Notes under the pieces: model-generated
What the model saw: the letters and a program-made list of their open reading frames with translations, nothing else
Database searches by the model: none
Told to the model about the DNA's origin: nothing
From: an uncultured Burkholderiales bacterium
Lineage (GTDB): Bacteria > Pseudomonadota > Gammaproteobacteria > Burkholderiales > Burkholderiaceae_E
DNA length: 64,000 nt
Reading direction: 5' to 3'
Assembly (NCBI GenBank): GCA_902826305.1
Contig: CADEEH010000007.1
Span: forward strand, 1-64,000
Shown: positions 8,207 through 17,063 of the stretch, in pieces
How positions within the stretch are numbered: position 1 is the stretch's first letter
Layout: every line of letters starts with the position of its first letter
Position numbers and translations under genes: made by a program

Positions 8207-8956
8207 ATGAGACTCAAGGACAAGGTCGCGATCGTCACCGGCGCGGCGAGCGGATTCGGCGCGGAGATCGCACGACAGTACGTGGCCGAGGGCGCGCGCG
8301 TCGCGGTGGCCGACATCAACGAGGCCGGGGCCAAGGCCGTTGCCGGTGAACTCGGCGAAGGTGCGATCGGCGTCGCCTGCGACGTCACGAAGCGGGCCGA
8401 CATCGATGCCCTGGTACGGGCGACGACCGAGCGCTGGGGCCGGCTCGACATCGTCGTCAACAACGCCGGCTGGACCCACAAGAACCAGCCGCTGCTCGAC
8501 GTCGACGAAGCCACGTTCGACCGCGTCTATGCGATCAACGTGAAGAGCATCTTCCACATGATCCACGCGGTGGTGCCGCAGATGCGCCAGCAGAAGAGCG
8601 GCGTGATCCTGAACGTCGGCTCGACCGCCGGCATCCGGCCGCGGCCCGGCCTGACCTGGTACAACAGTTCCAAGGGTGCGGTCAACCTGATGAGCAAGTC
8701 GCTGGCCGTCGAACTCGGCCCCGACAACATCCGCGTCAACGCGATCTGCCCGGTGATGGGCGCCACCGGCCTGCTCGAGTCGTTCATGGGTGTGCCGGAC
8801 ACCCCGGAGAACCGCAAGAAGTTCATCGCGACGATCCCGCTGGGTCGGCTGTCGATGCCGATCGACATCGCCCGCGCCGCGGTCTTCCTGGCCAGCAGCG
8901 ATGCGGAGTTCATCACCGGCGTCGAGTTCCCGGTCGATGGCGGACGCACCGTCTGA
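8207..8956 (+). CDS. SDR family NAD(P)-dependent oxidoreductase
   Basis: Classical short-chain dehydrogenase, 249 residues. Cofactor motif TGAASGFG (11-18), NNAG at about 85-88, catalytic Ser139, Tyr152 and Lys156. A strong ribosome-binding site (AAGGAGGA) precedes the ATG. The position 25 bases after the importer suggests it acts on the imported compound or a derivative, for example oxidising a hydroxy acid; substrate cannot be read from the sequence. Confidence 0.92.
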   Translation: MRLKDKVAIVTGAASGFGAEIARQYVAEGARVAVADINEAGAKAVAGELGEGAIGVACDVTKRADIDALVRATTERWGRLDIVVNNAGWTHKNQPLLDVDEATFDRVYAINVKSIFHMIHAVVPQMRQQKSGVILNVGSTAGIRPRPGLTWYNSSKGAVNLMSKSLAVELGPDNIRVNAICPVMGATGLLESFMGVPDTPENRKKFIATIPLGRLSMPIDIARAAVFLASSDAEFITGVEFPVDGGRTV

Positions 8957-8976
8957 AGCCGACGGACGACACGACG

Positions 8977-10332
8977 ATGCACGAGGACGGTGACCGGCGG
9001 CTGGCCGCGTTCGCGGCCGGCCTGACGTTCGACGACATCCCGGCGCCGGTCGTGCGCCGCACCGAGGATCTGTTCCTCGACTGGATCGGCTCGGTGCTGG
9101 CCGGCAAGGGAGCCCGCGCGGTCGAGGCTTTCGCGCGTTTCGTCGCCTCCCAGGGGCCCGCCGACGGCCCGGCCGAGGTGCTGATCCACCGGACACGCAC
9201 CAGCCCCTGGCTGGCGGCGGGTGTCAATGCCGCCGCCTCGCACCTGGCCGAGCAGGACGACGTGCACAACGGCTCGGTGTTCCATCCGGCGGCCGTGGTG
9301 TTCCCGGCCGCGCTCGCGATCGCACAGGCACTCGGCCGATCCGGGCGCGAGTTCCTGCAGGCATCGGTCGCAGGCTACGAGGTCGGCATCCGCGTCGGCG
9401 AGTTCCTCGGTCGTTCGCACTACAAGGTGTTCCACACCACCGGCACCGCCGGCACGCTGGCCGCGGCCGCCGCCGTCGGCAACCTGCTGCGGCTCGATCC
9501 GCAGCGGATGCTCGATGCCTTCGGTTCGGCCGGCACGCAGGCGGCCGGATTGTGGGAGTTCCTGCGCGACGCGGCCGACTCCAAGCAGCTGCACGTCGCC
9601 CATGCGGCCTCGGCGGGGCTGGCCTCGGCATGCCTGGCCGCCGAAGGGTTCACCGGCGCCCGCCACATCCTCGGCGGCGCACAAGGCATGGCCGCCGGGA
9701 TGTCGCGCGACGCCGACCCCGCGCGGCTGACCGCCGGTCTCGGCTCGCGCTGGGCCACGGCCGAGACCTCGTTCAAGTTCCACGCGTCGTGCCGCCACAC
9801 CCATCCGGCCGCCGACGCGCTGCTCGAAGCGATGCGTGTCCACCACCTGGCCGCCACCGACGTCCGACGGGTGACCGCCCGTGTCCACCAGGGTGCCATC
9901 GACGTGCTCGGTCCGGTGACCGATCCGACGACCGTGCACCAGGCGAAGTTCTCGATGGGCACCGTGCTGGCGATGGTCGCGCTGCACGGGCGCGCGGGGC
10001 TCGCCGAGTTCGATGCCCACTTCCGCGATCCGGCGACGATCGCGTTCCGCGACCAGGTCGCAATGACCCTCGATCCCGAAGTCGACGGGGCGTATCCGGC
10101 GCGTTGGATCGGCAAGGTCGACGTGGAGACCCGCGATGGCCGGCGAGTGCAGGGTCGGATCGACGAGCCGAAGGGCGACCCGGGCAACACGTTGTCGCGC
10201 CCCGAGGTCGAGGCGAAGGCGATCGCGCTGGCGGGTTATCGCGGCGGCGCGACCGAAGCCGAGATGCGGGTGCTGATCGATCGGGTCTGGACGATCACCC
10301 AGGCGGAACACGTCGGGATGCTGCTCACCTGA
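8977..10332 (+). CDS. MmgE/PrpD family protein
   Basis: A 451-residue member of the 2-methylcitrate dehydratase / MmgE family. Seen: the two-domain length, HLAEQDDVHNGSVFHPAAVVFPAALA near residue 90 and the KFHASCRHTHPAADALL segment in the middle. Many relatives next to transporters and CoA-transferases act on other tricarboxylates or substituted malates, so the 2-methylcitrate role is not assumed; no prpB or prpC is nearby. Last gene of the transporter unit; a MarR-type operator follows. Confidence 0.88.
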   Translation: MHEDGDRRLAAFAAGLTFDDIPAPVVRRTEDLFLDWIGSVLAGKGARAVEAFARFVASQGPADGPAEVLIHRTRTSPWLAAGVNAAASHLAEQDDVHNGSVFHPAAVVFPAALAIAQALGRSGREFLQASVAGYEVGIRVGEFLGRSHYKVFHTTGTAGTLAAAAAVGNLLRLDPQRMLDAFGSAGTQAAGLWEFLRDAADSKQLHVAHAASAGLASACLAAEGFTGARHILGGAQGMAAGMSRDADPARLTAGLGSRWATAETSFKFHASCRHTHPAADALLEAMRVHHLAATDVRRVTARVHQGAIDVLGPVTDPTTVHQAKFSMGTVLAMVALHGRAGLAEFDAHFRDPATIAFRDQVAMTLDPEVDGAYPARWIGKVDVETRDGRRVQGRIDEPKGDPGNTLSRPEVEAKAIALAGYRGGATEAEMRVLIDRVWTITQAEHVGMLLT

Positions 10333-10370
10333 GTGGTCCGCGACGTTGACGCGGCCGGTCGCCGGCCACA

Positions 10371-10389
10371 TACTTGCCTGAGGCAAGTA
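10371..10389. promoter_or_regulatory. MarR-type operator upstream of the MarR-GNAT gene
   Basis: TACTTGCCTGAGGCAAGTA is a perfect inverted repeat (8-bp arms, 3-base centre) 15 bases before the regulator ATG. It closely resembles the E. coli MarR site core (TTGCC-TGG-GCAA type). An outer GTCGCCG (10358-10364) / CGGCGAC (10393-10399) pair is arranged symmetrically around it. Autoregulation by the adjacent MarR-like protein is the simplest reading. Confidence 0.75.
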
Positions 10390-10403
10390 ACTCGGCGACC
10401 CCG

Positions 10404-11444
10404 ATGCCTCGAACCAGGAGTGTCAGCGGCACCCCCGCGCGCGACACGAAACAGGATGTGGACCGGAAGGCCCACGGCCCCACGGCCCGCGCCGAGCCGG
10501 TGGCGCCGGCTCGGATCGCCTCGGTCCGCCAGTTCAACCGGTTCTACACCCGGCGCCTCGGCGTACTCGACCGCCAGCTGCTGGCGAGCGGCTTCTCACT
10601 CACCGAGTCCCGCGTGCTCTGGGAACTTGCCCACCGGGCACCGCTGACCGCGAGCTGGCTGCGCGAGGCGCTCGGCGTGGATGCGGGTTACCTGAGCCGG
10701 CTGCTGGCCCGGCTTCGCGCCGCGGGGCTGATCCGTGCGCGAAGTGATCGCGACGATGCCCGCGCGCAGTCGCTCTCGCTGACGGCGGCCGGACGTCGTG
10801 CCTTCGACCGGCTCGATCGGGCATCCGAGGCGCAGATCGGCCAATGGCTGGCCGCCCTGCATCCGTCACCCCAGGGCCAACTCGTGCAGGCGATGGACAC
10901 CGTACGCCTGTTGCTCGGGTCACCACCCCGGGCCGAGGAGATCACGCTGCACGAGCCCGCGCCGGGTGACATCGGCTGGGTCATCCAGCGCCACGGCGCG
11001 TTGTACGCCGAGGAATACGGCTGGGACCTGTCGTTCGAGGCGCTGGTCGCGCGCATCGCCGCCGACTTCGTGAGCCAGCGCCAGCCCGGTCTCGAGCGCG
11101 GCTGGATCGCCCGCCGCGAGGGGGTGAACGTCGGCTGCGTCTTCGTCGTGAAGGCGAATCCGGCCGAATACGGCGAAGGCGTCGCCAAGCTGCGCCTGCT
11201 GCTGGTCGAGCCGAGCCTGCGCGGTGCCGGTCTCGGCGAGCGCCTGGTCGCCGAATGTGAGCGTTTCGCCCGCGAGGCCGGCTACCGCCGGATGACCCTG
11301 TGGACGAACTCGATCCTGCACGCGGCGCGCGCGATCTACCAGCGTCGCGGCTGGACGCTGGTCGCCGAGGAAACGCATCACAGCTTCGGGCACCGATTGA
11401 CCGGACAGACCTGGGAGAAAGCGCTGATCGGCGATCCGCGATGA
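10404..11444 (+). CDS. MarR-type winged-helix regulator fused to a GNAT acetyltransferase
   Basis: A 346-residue fusion. Residues about 40-145 form a MarR winged helix (FTESRVLWELAHRAP-like helices, then SRLLARLRAAGLIRARSDRDDARAQSLSLT wing). Residues about 155-340 form a GNAT domain with the acetyl-CoA loop LRGAGLGERLV and the WTNSILHAARAIYQRRGW motif. Such fusions are widespread but mostly uncharacterised. Start chosen at the ATG at 10404, because an earlier TTG at 10374 lies inside the operator palindrome; a GTG at 10458 is an alternative. The stop overlaps the next gene as ATGA, so it is co-expressed with an EamA transporter. Confidence 0.88.
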   Translation: MPRTRSVSGTPARDTKQDVDRKAHGPTARAEPVAPARIASVRQFNRFYTRRLGVLDRQLLASGFSLTESRVLWELAHRAPLTASWLREALGVDAGYLSRLLARLRAAGLIRARSDRDDARAQSLSLTAAGRRAFDRLDRASEAQIGQWLAALHPSPQGQLVQAMDTVRLLLGSPPRAEEITLHEPAPGDIGWVIQRHGALYAEEYGWDLSFEALVARIAADFVSQRQPGLERGWIARREGVNVGCVFVVKANPAEYGEGVAKLRLLLVEPSLRGAGLGERLVAECERFAREAGYRRMTLWTNSILHAARAIYQRRGWTLVAEETHHSFGHRLTGQTWEKALIGDPR

Positions 11445-12334
11445 CCGGTCAGGACACCGGCCCGGGCGATCCGGCGCGTTGGGTCTGGATCGCGGCGACA
11501 CTGGCCGGCATGCAGGTCGGCCTGGCCACCGTGCTGTCGCGTCCATTGCTGGCACCGCTCGGTCCGCTGTCGTTGGCGTTCTGGCGTTACGCGATCGGGG
11601 TGCTGGTGATGGTGCCGCTCGCATGGCGCGCGTGGCACGCACTGGCCGAATGCTGGCGCTGGCGCGACGCGTTTCCGGTCGCGGCGATCGGCATCGGCCA
11701 GTTCGCGGTGCTGCTCGCGCTCTACAACTACGGATTGCAGACCGTACCGGCCGCCCAGGCGACGCTGCTGTTCGCGACGATGCCGGTGTTGTCGCTGCTG
11801 TTCGGCGCGCTGGTCGGCCAGGAACGTTTCACCTGGGCCAAGGCACTGGCGCTGGTGCTCAGCCTCGCCGGTGTCGCGGTGACTCTCGAGGGTGGCCCTG
11901 GCCCGATCGGCATCGGACGCGGACAGGCGGCGCTGCTGGCGAGCGCGGTCGTGGGTGGCCTGTGCAGCGTGTTGTACCGCCCTTATGTGCGCCGATATCC
12001 GGCGCTGCCGCTCGGCGTGATCGCGATGAGCTGCACCGTCGCCGCGCTGGCGGCGGTCACCGGCGTCGACGAGATCACACGCGCCCGGGTGCTCGACGTC
12101 AATCAATGGCTGGCCCTGACGGTGATCGGTGTCTCGAGTGGCGTCGCCTACTTCCTGTGGTTATGGGCGCTGCGTCGGCGCGACGCGAGCCAGGTCACGA
12201 TCTTCGTCGGCCTGAGCCCGATCACCGCCGCGCTGCTGGGTGTGGTCTGGCTCGGCGAACCGCTGACGTTCCGGGTGATCCTCGGTGCGTGCCTGGTCAT
12301 CGGCGCACTGGCCTGGGTCGGCCGCTCCCGCTGA
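11441..12334 (+). CDS. EamA/DMT family transporter
   Basis: Inner-membrane protein of 297 residues with ten hydrophobic segments arranged as two EamA repeats (each ending in a Gly/Ala-rich helix; GVVWLGEPLTFRVILGACLVI closes the second). DMT exporters pump metabolites such as amino acids or nucleosides. Coupled to the MarR-GNAT gene by an ATGA overlap, which suggests that an effector sensed, or acetylated, by the upstream protein is also the exported compound. Substrate unknown. Confidence 0.88.
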   Translation: MTGQDTGPGDPARWVWIAATLAGMQVGLATVLSRPLLAPLGPLSLAFWRYAIGVLVMVPLAWRAWHALAECWRWRDAFPVAAIGIGQFAVLLALYNYGLQTVPAAQATLLFATMPVLSLLFGALVGQERFTWAKALALVLSLAGVAVTLEGGPGPIGIGRGQAALLASAVVGGLCSVLYRPYVRRYPALPLGVIAMSCTVAALAAVTGVDEITRARVLDVNQWLALTVIGVSSGVAYFLWLWALRRRDASQVTIFVGLSPITAALLGVVWLGEPLTFRVILGACLVIGALAWVGRSR

Positions 12335-12583
12335 GCGCCGGACGGGAGGATCCCGCCGCTTCCGGTGCCACCCGCGCCGGTGACGATCCGACTGGCGAGC
12401 GTCTCGTCCGCCTACAGCATCGGGACCATGCCTATCCCAGAATCACGGTGATGGTTCGCCTGGCGTTCGCCGATCCGGTCGAGCAGGTTGCCCGGTCATT
12501 GTCCTGTGCAGTGGGTACCGGTCGGTTCGAGCCAGTGCGACGGATGCTTCAGTGCGGGCACGACACTTGCGGCAGGAGCGGTG

Positions 12584-13012
12584 ATGACTGGTGAACCCTT
12601 CCGTGGCCGGGACGACGACGATCGGGCATATCAGCGCTGGGTCGCTCCACATTTTGTCGGTCCGGCCGAATCGCCGGATGGCCTGAACCGTGAACTCGCC
12701 GGATGGGGCGGTGATGATCCGGACGGGAAAGCCGACAACAGGGCGGATGATTCGCTCGAGCCTCGCGCCGAAGGCGACGCCTGGTATCGGGTGGCTGCCG
12801 GCTCATTGGCCGGTGCAATCGTCGGTGCAATCGTCGGCGTGTGGGTCGCAGTGCAATGGCTCGACGAACCGACAGTGGCGACCGACGGCCCATGGGTGGC
12901 TCTGCTGGCGTTTGCTGCGGCAGGCGGTTCCATTGCCGGCGTGGCGCTGTCGTTGGCTGCGCTGTTCCTGCTGCCGGGGCCATCAGGCCGATCGGGGTCG
13001 TCGGGTCGATGA
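12584..13012 (+). CDS. Small two-helix membrane protein, unknown function
   Basis: A 142-residue protein with a hydrophilic, acidic N-terminal half and two transmembrane segments (about residues 68-87 and 102-125) in the C-terminal half. AGGAG lies 6 bases before the GTG/ATG start pair; the ATG at 12584 was chosen. The first helix contains a duplicated GAIVGAIVG unit encoded by a 12-base direct repeat. No family is recognised. It precedes the carbamoyltransferase by 34 bases and may share its transcript. Confidence 0.6.
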   Translation: MTGEPFRGRDDDDRAYQRWVAPHFVGPAESPDGLNRELAGWGGDDPDGKADNRADDSLEPRAEGDAWYRVAAGSLAGAIVGAIVGVWVAVQWLDEPTVATDGPWVALLAFAAAGGSIAGVALSLAALFLLPGPSGRSGSSGR

Positions 13013-13046
13013 CCGTCGGGTCCGCATGTGACGGCAGGTGTCCGCG

Positions 13047-14909
13047 ATGATCACGCTGGGCATCAACGCCGCATTCCACGACAGTTCGGCCGCGCTGGTG
13101 CTCGACGGCCGGGTGTTGGCCGCGGCGGAGGAGGAGCGCTTCACCCGCGTCAAACACGCGAAACGTGCGCTGCCCTTCACCGCCTGGGAACTGCCGTTCC
13201 ACTCGATCGCATGGATGTTGCGGCAGGCTGGCGTCACGCTGGCCGATGTCGATCATGTCGCCTACAGCTTCGACCCGACGCTGTTCGCCCGCGACCGCGC
13301 GGCGCTCCGGGTCGGAGCGGACGCGACGATCCGTGTCCCCGCAGGCACCGGTGATCCGGCAGGTGCCTGCGTCGAGGCGTGGGACAACCCGTGGGATCCG
13401 CTGTTCCAGGCTTATCAGCTCGACGCGCCGAATCAGCTGCGCGACGGCGCACCGTTCCATCTGACGTCCGCGCTGTGGGGTGAAGGTCGGACCCGCGCGG
13501 CACACTGGCAATGGCACCCGGTCGCCCACCACCTGTGCCACCAGGCCAGCGCGTTCCTGTGTGCGCCGTTCGATCGCTGCGCGGTGATGACCCTGGACGG
13601 TCGGGGCGAAGTCGCGACCACCACCTACGGCGTGTTCCGTGACCATCGCTACCGGCCGCTGGGTGAGGTCACGATGCCGGATTCGCTCGGGCTGTTGTAC
13701 GAAGCCGCCACCACACATCTCGGCTTCCTGAATTCGAGCGACGAATACAAGGTGATGGCACTCGCCGCACTCGGCCGGCCCCGGTTCGCCGATGCGTTGT
13801 CGGCGGCGATCCGGATCGAGGGTGGACAGTTCCGGATCGCACCGGTCGATTTCGAGGCGATCGCGGGGCCGCCACGGCCACCGCGTTCGGCGCTGCTGCC
13901 CCGGCACCTGGATCTCGCGGCCTCGCTGCAGGTGGTCCTCGAGGCCACCGTGCTGCGCCTCGTGCGCTGGTTGCGCGAGGCCAGCGGCGAACCGTTGCTG
14001 GCGATGGCCGGTGGCGTCGCATTGAACTGCGTGATGAACGCGCGCCTGCGCGACAGCGGCGTGTTCGACCAGGTGTGGGTGCAGCCGGCCGCCGGTGACG
14101 CCGGCACCGCGCTCGGCGCCGCCTTGTGGGTCGACGGCCGGCTGCGGGCTGCGCAACCGATGGCCATCACCGCGGACAGCCCGGATGCCCTGGTTGCCCC
14201 GCGGAGTTTCACGATGGAGCATCCGTATGTCGGCCCCGCATTCGAGGATCAGGAGATCGAAGCGCTGCTCGAATCGGCCGCGCTGGACCATCGGCGCTTC
14301 AGCGACGACACGGACCTGGTCGATCATGCCGCGCGGCTGCTTGCCGACGGTCGGATCGTCGGCTGGTTCCAGGGTGCGATGGAGTGGGGGCCCCGGGCAC
14401 TGGGCGCGCGCTCGATCCTGGCCTCGCCGATCGACCCGATGATGCAAACGCGGCTGAACGAACTGAAGGACCGCGAGGACTTCCGCCCTGTGGCGCCCGC
14501 GGTGCTCGCCGAAGCGTTCGGCGACTGGTTCGAACCGGCCGGGGCCAACGGCGGGCGCAGTCCGTTCATGTTGTTCACCTACCGGGTCCGCGACGAACGG
14601 GCCGCACTGATCCCGTCCGCCTGCCACAGCGACGGTACCGCCCGGGTACAGACCGTGGAGGCCACGCACCATCCACGGTTCCATGCGCTGCTGGCGTCAT
14701 TCGGGCGACTGACCGGTGTGCCGATCCTCGTCAACACGTCGTTCAACGTCCGCGGCGAACCGATCGTGTGCACACCCAAGGACGCGTTGGATGCGTTCTG
14801 GACGACCCCGTTGGATGCGCTGGTGATCGGACGATTCCTGCTGCTCAAGCCACACGCGGCGCGACTCGTCCGCGATCAGCCGGGACAAGCGGCGACGGTG
14901 GCCGCATGA
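13047..14909 (+). CDS. Carbamoyltransferase (NodU/CmcH family)
   Basis: Transfers a carbamoyl group from carbamoyl phosphate, via carbamoyl-AMP, to a hydroxyl on a sugar or natural product. At 620 residues it has the N-terminal Kae1-like ATP domain (GINAAFHDSSAALV start, EEERFTRVKHAK, HHLCHQASAFL, MTLDGRGE) and the C-terminal CmcH domain (LVNTSFNVRGEPIVCTP). The ATG at 13047 is preferred to a GTG nine bases earlier because the family starts with this motif. ATGA overlap with a glycosyltransferase and a UXS-like epimerase next door suggests that the acceptor is a sugar unit of a glycan or glycolipid. The target is unknown. Confidence 0.9.
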   Translation: MITLGINAAFHDSSAALVLDGRVLAAAEEERFTRVKHAKRALPFTAWELPFHSIAWMLRQAGVTLADVDHVAYSFDPTLFARDRAALRVGADATIRVPAGTGDPAGACVEAWDNPWDPLFQAYQLDAPNQLRDGAPFHLTSALWGEGRTRAAHWQWHPVAHHLCHQASAFLCAPFDRCAVMTLDGRGEVATTTYGVFRDHRYRPLGEVTMPDSLGLLYEAATTHLGFLNSSDEYKVMALAALGRPRFADALSAAIRIEGGQFRIAPVDFEAIAGPPRPPRSALLPRHLDLAASLQVVLEATVLRLVRWLREASGEPLLAMAGGVALNCVMNARLRDSGVFDQVWVQPAAGDAGTALGAALWVDGRLRAAQPMAITADSPDALVAPRSFTMEHPYVGPAFEDQEIEALLESAALDHRRFSDDTDLVDHAARLLADGRIVGWFQGAMEWGPRALGARSILASPIDPMMQTRLNELKDREDFRPVAPAVLAEAFGDWFEPAGANGGRSPFMLFTYRVRDERAALIPSACHSDGTARVQTVEATHHPRFHALLASFGRLTGVPILVNTSFNVRGEPIVCTPKDALDAFWTTPLDALVIGRFLLLKPHAARLVRDQPGQAATVAA

Positions 14910-15952
14910 GCCGGCCCGCGATGACGACCACGAGGGTCGGGCGCCTCCGGGACGGGGATATCGACGGCAATCCGCGGATCTCCGTGGTGATCCCGACCTG
15001 CGGCCGGCCGGCGCTGCTGCGACGTTGCCTCGATGCGCTGCTCGACCAGTCGGGCATCGGGCGCGACGACTACGAGATCGTGGTCGTCGACGACCGGGGC
15101 GATTCGGCGACGCGGCGACTGGTCGACGGATTCGCCGTCCGGCCGGGGGCGCCTCGGATGCGATGCCTGGCGCCGTTCGGTGCACACGGTCCGGCCGCCG
15201 CGCGCAACGCCGGCTGGCGTGCGGCGAGGGGCGCGATCATCGCATTCACCGACGACGACACCGAACCGGCGCCCGACTGGCTGCAGCGCGGCGAGGGGGC
15301 GCTGCGCGGCGGAGACTTCGTCGCGGTCGCCGGTCGCATCGAAGTGCCGCGGATGTCGCACGATCGGTGCGAGCCGAGCGACCACGAACTCATGACGCGT
15401 GGCCTGGAGCAGGCCGAGTTCGTCACCGCGAACGCGTTCGTGCGTCGCGACGCGCTGGAACACATCGGCGGCTTCGACACCCGGTTCACCCGGGCCTGGC
15501 GCGAGGACACGGACCTGCAGTACCGACTCGAGCGGCAGGTCGGTCCGATCGGCCGCACCGGCGCGCTGGTCCGTCATCCGGTGCGCCCGGAGCGTTGGGG
15601 CGTGTCGTTGCGCCAGCAGCGCCACGCCTATTTCGAGGCGTTGCTGAAGCGAGAACACCCGCAGCGCTACCGGCGGCGTGCCGACACGGCCACACCTTGG
15701 CACTACTACACGATCGTCGGTGCGACGCTGGCAGGTGTTGTCTTCGCGGCCCGCGGGCGGCCGCTGGCGGCCGGCGCCGCCGGCACTCTGGCGCTGTCGA
15801 TGATCGGACGCTTCACGCAGCGGCGTCTTCGCGGCACACGACGTGATCCGGCCCACGTGACCGAGATGGTGGTGACCTCGGCCGTGATTCCGTTCCTGTC
15901 GGTCTATTGGCGACTGCGCGGCGCGATCCACTTCCGGACCTGGCTGATCTGA
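14906..15952 (+). CDS. Family 2 glycosyltransferase
   Basis: GT-A fold enzyme of 348 residues. It begins with RISVVIPTCGRPALLRRCLDALL, shows the DDD metal/nucleotide motif (AFTDDDTEPAPDW) near residue 115 and the acceptor-site WREDTDLQYRL motif. The C-terminal 90 residues contain a hydrophobic segment (TIVGATLAGVVFAARG) and a final hydrophobic stretch, so the protein is likely membrane-associated. Coupled by ATGA to the carbamoyltransferase gene. Sugar and acceptor cannot be assigned. Confidence 0.87.
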   Translation: MSRPAMTTTRVGRLRDGDIDGNPRISVVIPTCGRPALLRRCLDALLDQSGIGRDDYEIVVVDDRGDSATRRLVDGFAVRPGAPRMRCLAPFGAHGPAAARNAGWRAARGAIIAFTDDDTEPAPDWLQRGEGALRGGDFVAVAGRIEVPRMSHDRCEPSDHELMTRGLEQAEFVTANAFVRRDALEHIGGFDTRFTRAWREDTDLQYRLERQVGPIGRTGALVRHPVRPERWGVSLRQQRHAYFEALLKREHPQRYRRRADTATPWHYYTIVGATLAGVVFAARGRPLAAGAAGTLALSMIGRFTQRRLRGTRRDPAHVTEMVVTSAVIPFLSVYWRLRGAIHFRTWLI

Positions 15953-16028
15953 GCGCGTCGCGGACGGGACCCGCCCAAGGGCATGCCGTTTGCGGAAGCT
16001 TCGCCGTCATCCCACGGACCCACGCATC

Positions 16029-16997
16029 ATGACCTCCGATGGTTCGATCCTCGTCACCGGCGCCGCCGGATTCCTGGGCAGCCACCTCTGTGATCGCCTG
16101 ATCGCCGAGGGCCACCGGGTCCATGGCATCGACGATCTGTCGACCGGGAGCACACGCCATCTGGCCCATCTGCGCGGGCATCCGGCGTTTTCGTTCACCG
16201 TGCACGACATCGCGCGGCCGCTGCCACCCGGCCTCGACGATGTGACGCGGATCTTCAGTCTCGCCTGCCCGGCCAGTCCGGCCTACTACCAGCAGCATCC
16301 GGTGCAGACGTTGCTCGCGAGCACCCACGGCGTGTGGCAACTGCTCGAGTTCGCCCGCGAACGCGGCGCGACCCTGCTGCAGACCTCCACCAGCGAGGTC
16401 TACGGCGACCCGCAGGTCCATCCGCAACACGAAGGGTACTGGGGTCACGTCAACCCGATCGGGCTGCGCTCCTGCTACGACGAGGGCAAACGCTGCGCCG
16501 AGTCGTTGTGTTTCGCCTGCGAACGCCAGTACGGAACGCGGATCCGCGTCGCGCGCCTGTTCAACAGCTACGGGCCGCGGCTGCGCCCCGACGACGGCCG
16601 GGTCGTCAGCAACTTCGTCACGCAGGCACTGGCCGGGGTCCCGTTGACGATCTACGGCAATGGCCTGCAGACACGCAGCTTCTGCTACGTCGAGGACACG
16701 ATCGACGGGCTGATCGCGCTGATGGTCTCGTCGGTGCAAGGACCGGTCAACATCGGCAATCCGACCGAACACACGATCCTCGAGGTGGCCGACCAGGTGC
16801 TCCGCCTGACCGGCAGCCGCTCGCGGATCGACTTCCATCCGGCGCCGCCGGACGACCCGGTACGTCGCCGGCCGGACATCACACGCGCCAAACACGAGCT
16901 GCACTGGCAACCGCGGATCGCGCTGGACGAAGGATTGCGGCGCACCGCGGCCTGGTTCGCGCACCCGATGCCCGTGGCTGCGCCCAAGGCGGCCTGA
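16029..16997 (+). CDS. NAD-dependent epimerase/dehydratase, UDP-glucuronate decarboxylase-like
   Basis: Extended SDR of 322 residues. NAD motif GAAGFLG (11-17), catalytic Ser/Thr at 120-122 in TSTSEVYGDP, Tyr150 and Lys154 in SCYDEGKR. The SEVYGDP...HPQ...GYWGHVNPIGLRSCYDEGKR pattern is that of UDP-xylose synthase (UXS), which oxidises and decarboxylates UDP-glucuronate to UDP-xylose. The ATG at 16029 gives the standard N-terminus. With the carbamoyltransferase and GT2 it forms a small sugar-tailoring unit, possibly adding a carbamoylated pentose. Confidence 0.85.
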   Translation: MTSDGSILVTGAAGFLGSHLCDRLIAEGHRVHGIDDLSTGSTRHLAHLRGHPAFSFTVHDIARPLPPGLDDVTRIFSLACPASPAYYQQHPVQTLLASTHGVWQLLEFARERGATLLQTSTSEVYGDPQVHPQHEGYWGHVNPIGLRSCYDEGKRCAESLCFACERQYGTRIRVARLFNSYGPRLRPDDGRVVSNFVTQALAGVPLTIYGNGLQTRSFCYVEDTIDGLIALMVSSVQGPVNIGNPTEHTILEVADQVLRLTGSRSRIDFHPAPPDDPVRRRPDITRAKHELHWQPRIALDEGLRRTAAWFAHPMPVAAPKAA

Positions 16998-17051
16998 ACC
17001 GGCCCGCTTGCGGCAAGCAGGGGTCACTGAAAGGCGATCCGGTGCGTGTCC

Positions 17052-17057
17052 TACAAT
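17052..17057 (+). promoter_or_regulatory. Candidate -10 box of tatD (short or leaderless transcript)
   Basis: TACAAT lies only six bases before the tatD ATG, so transcription would start at or next to the start codon. No convincing -35 is seen at 16-18 bp. Very short leaders are fairly common in this bacterial group. Confidence 0.4.
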
Positions 17058-17063
17058 GCGGGC

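Noticed and set aside
12549..14684. 711-codon open frame on the minus strand opposite the carbamoyltransferase
   Set aside because: Shadow produced by high GC3; the plus strand shows conserved carbamoyltransferase motifs throughout.
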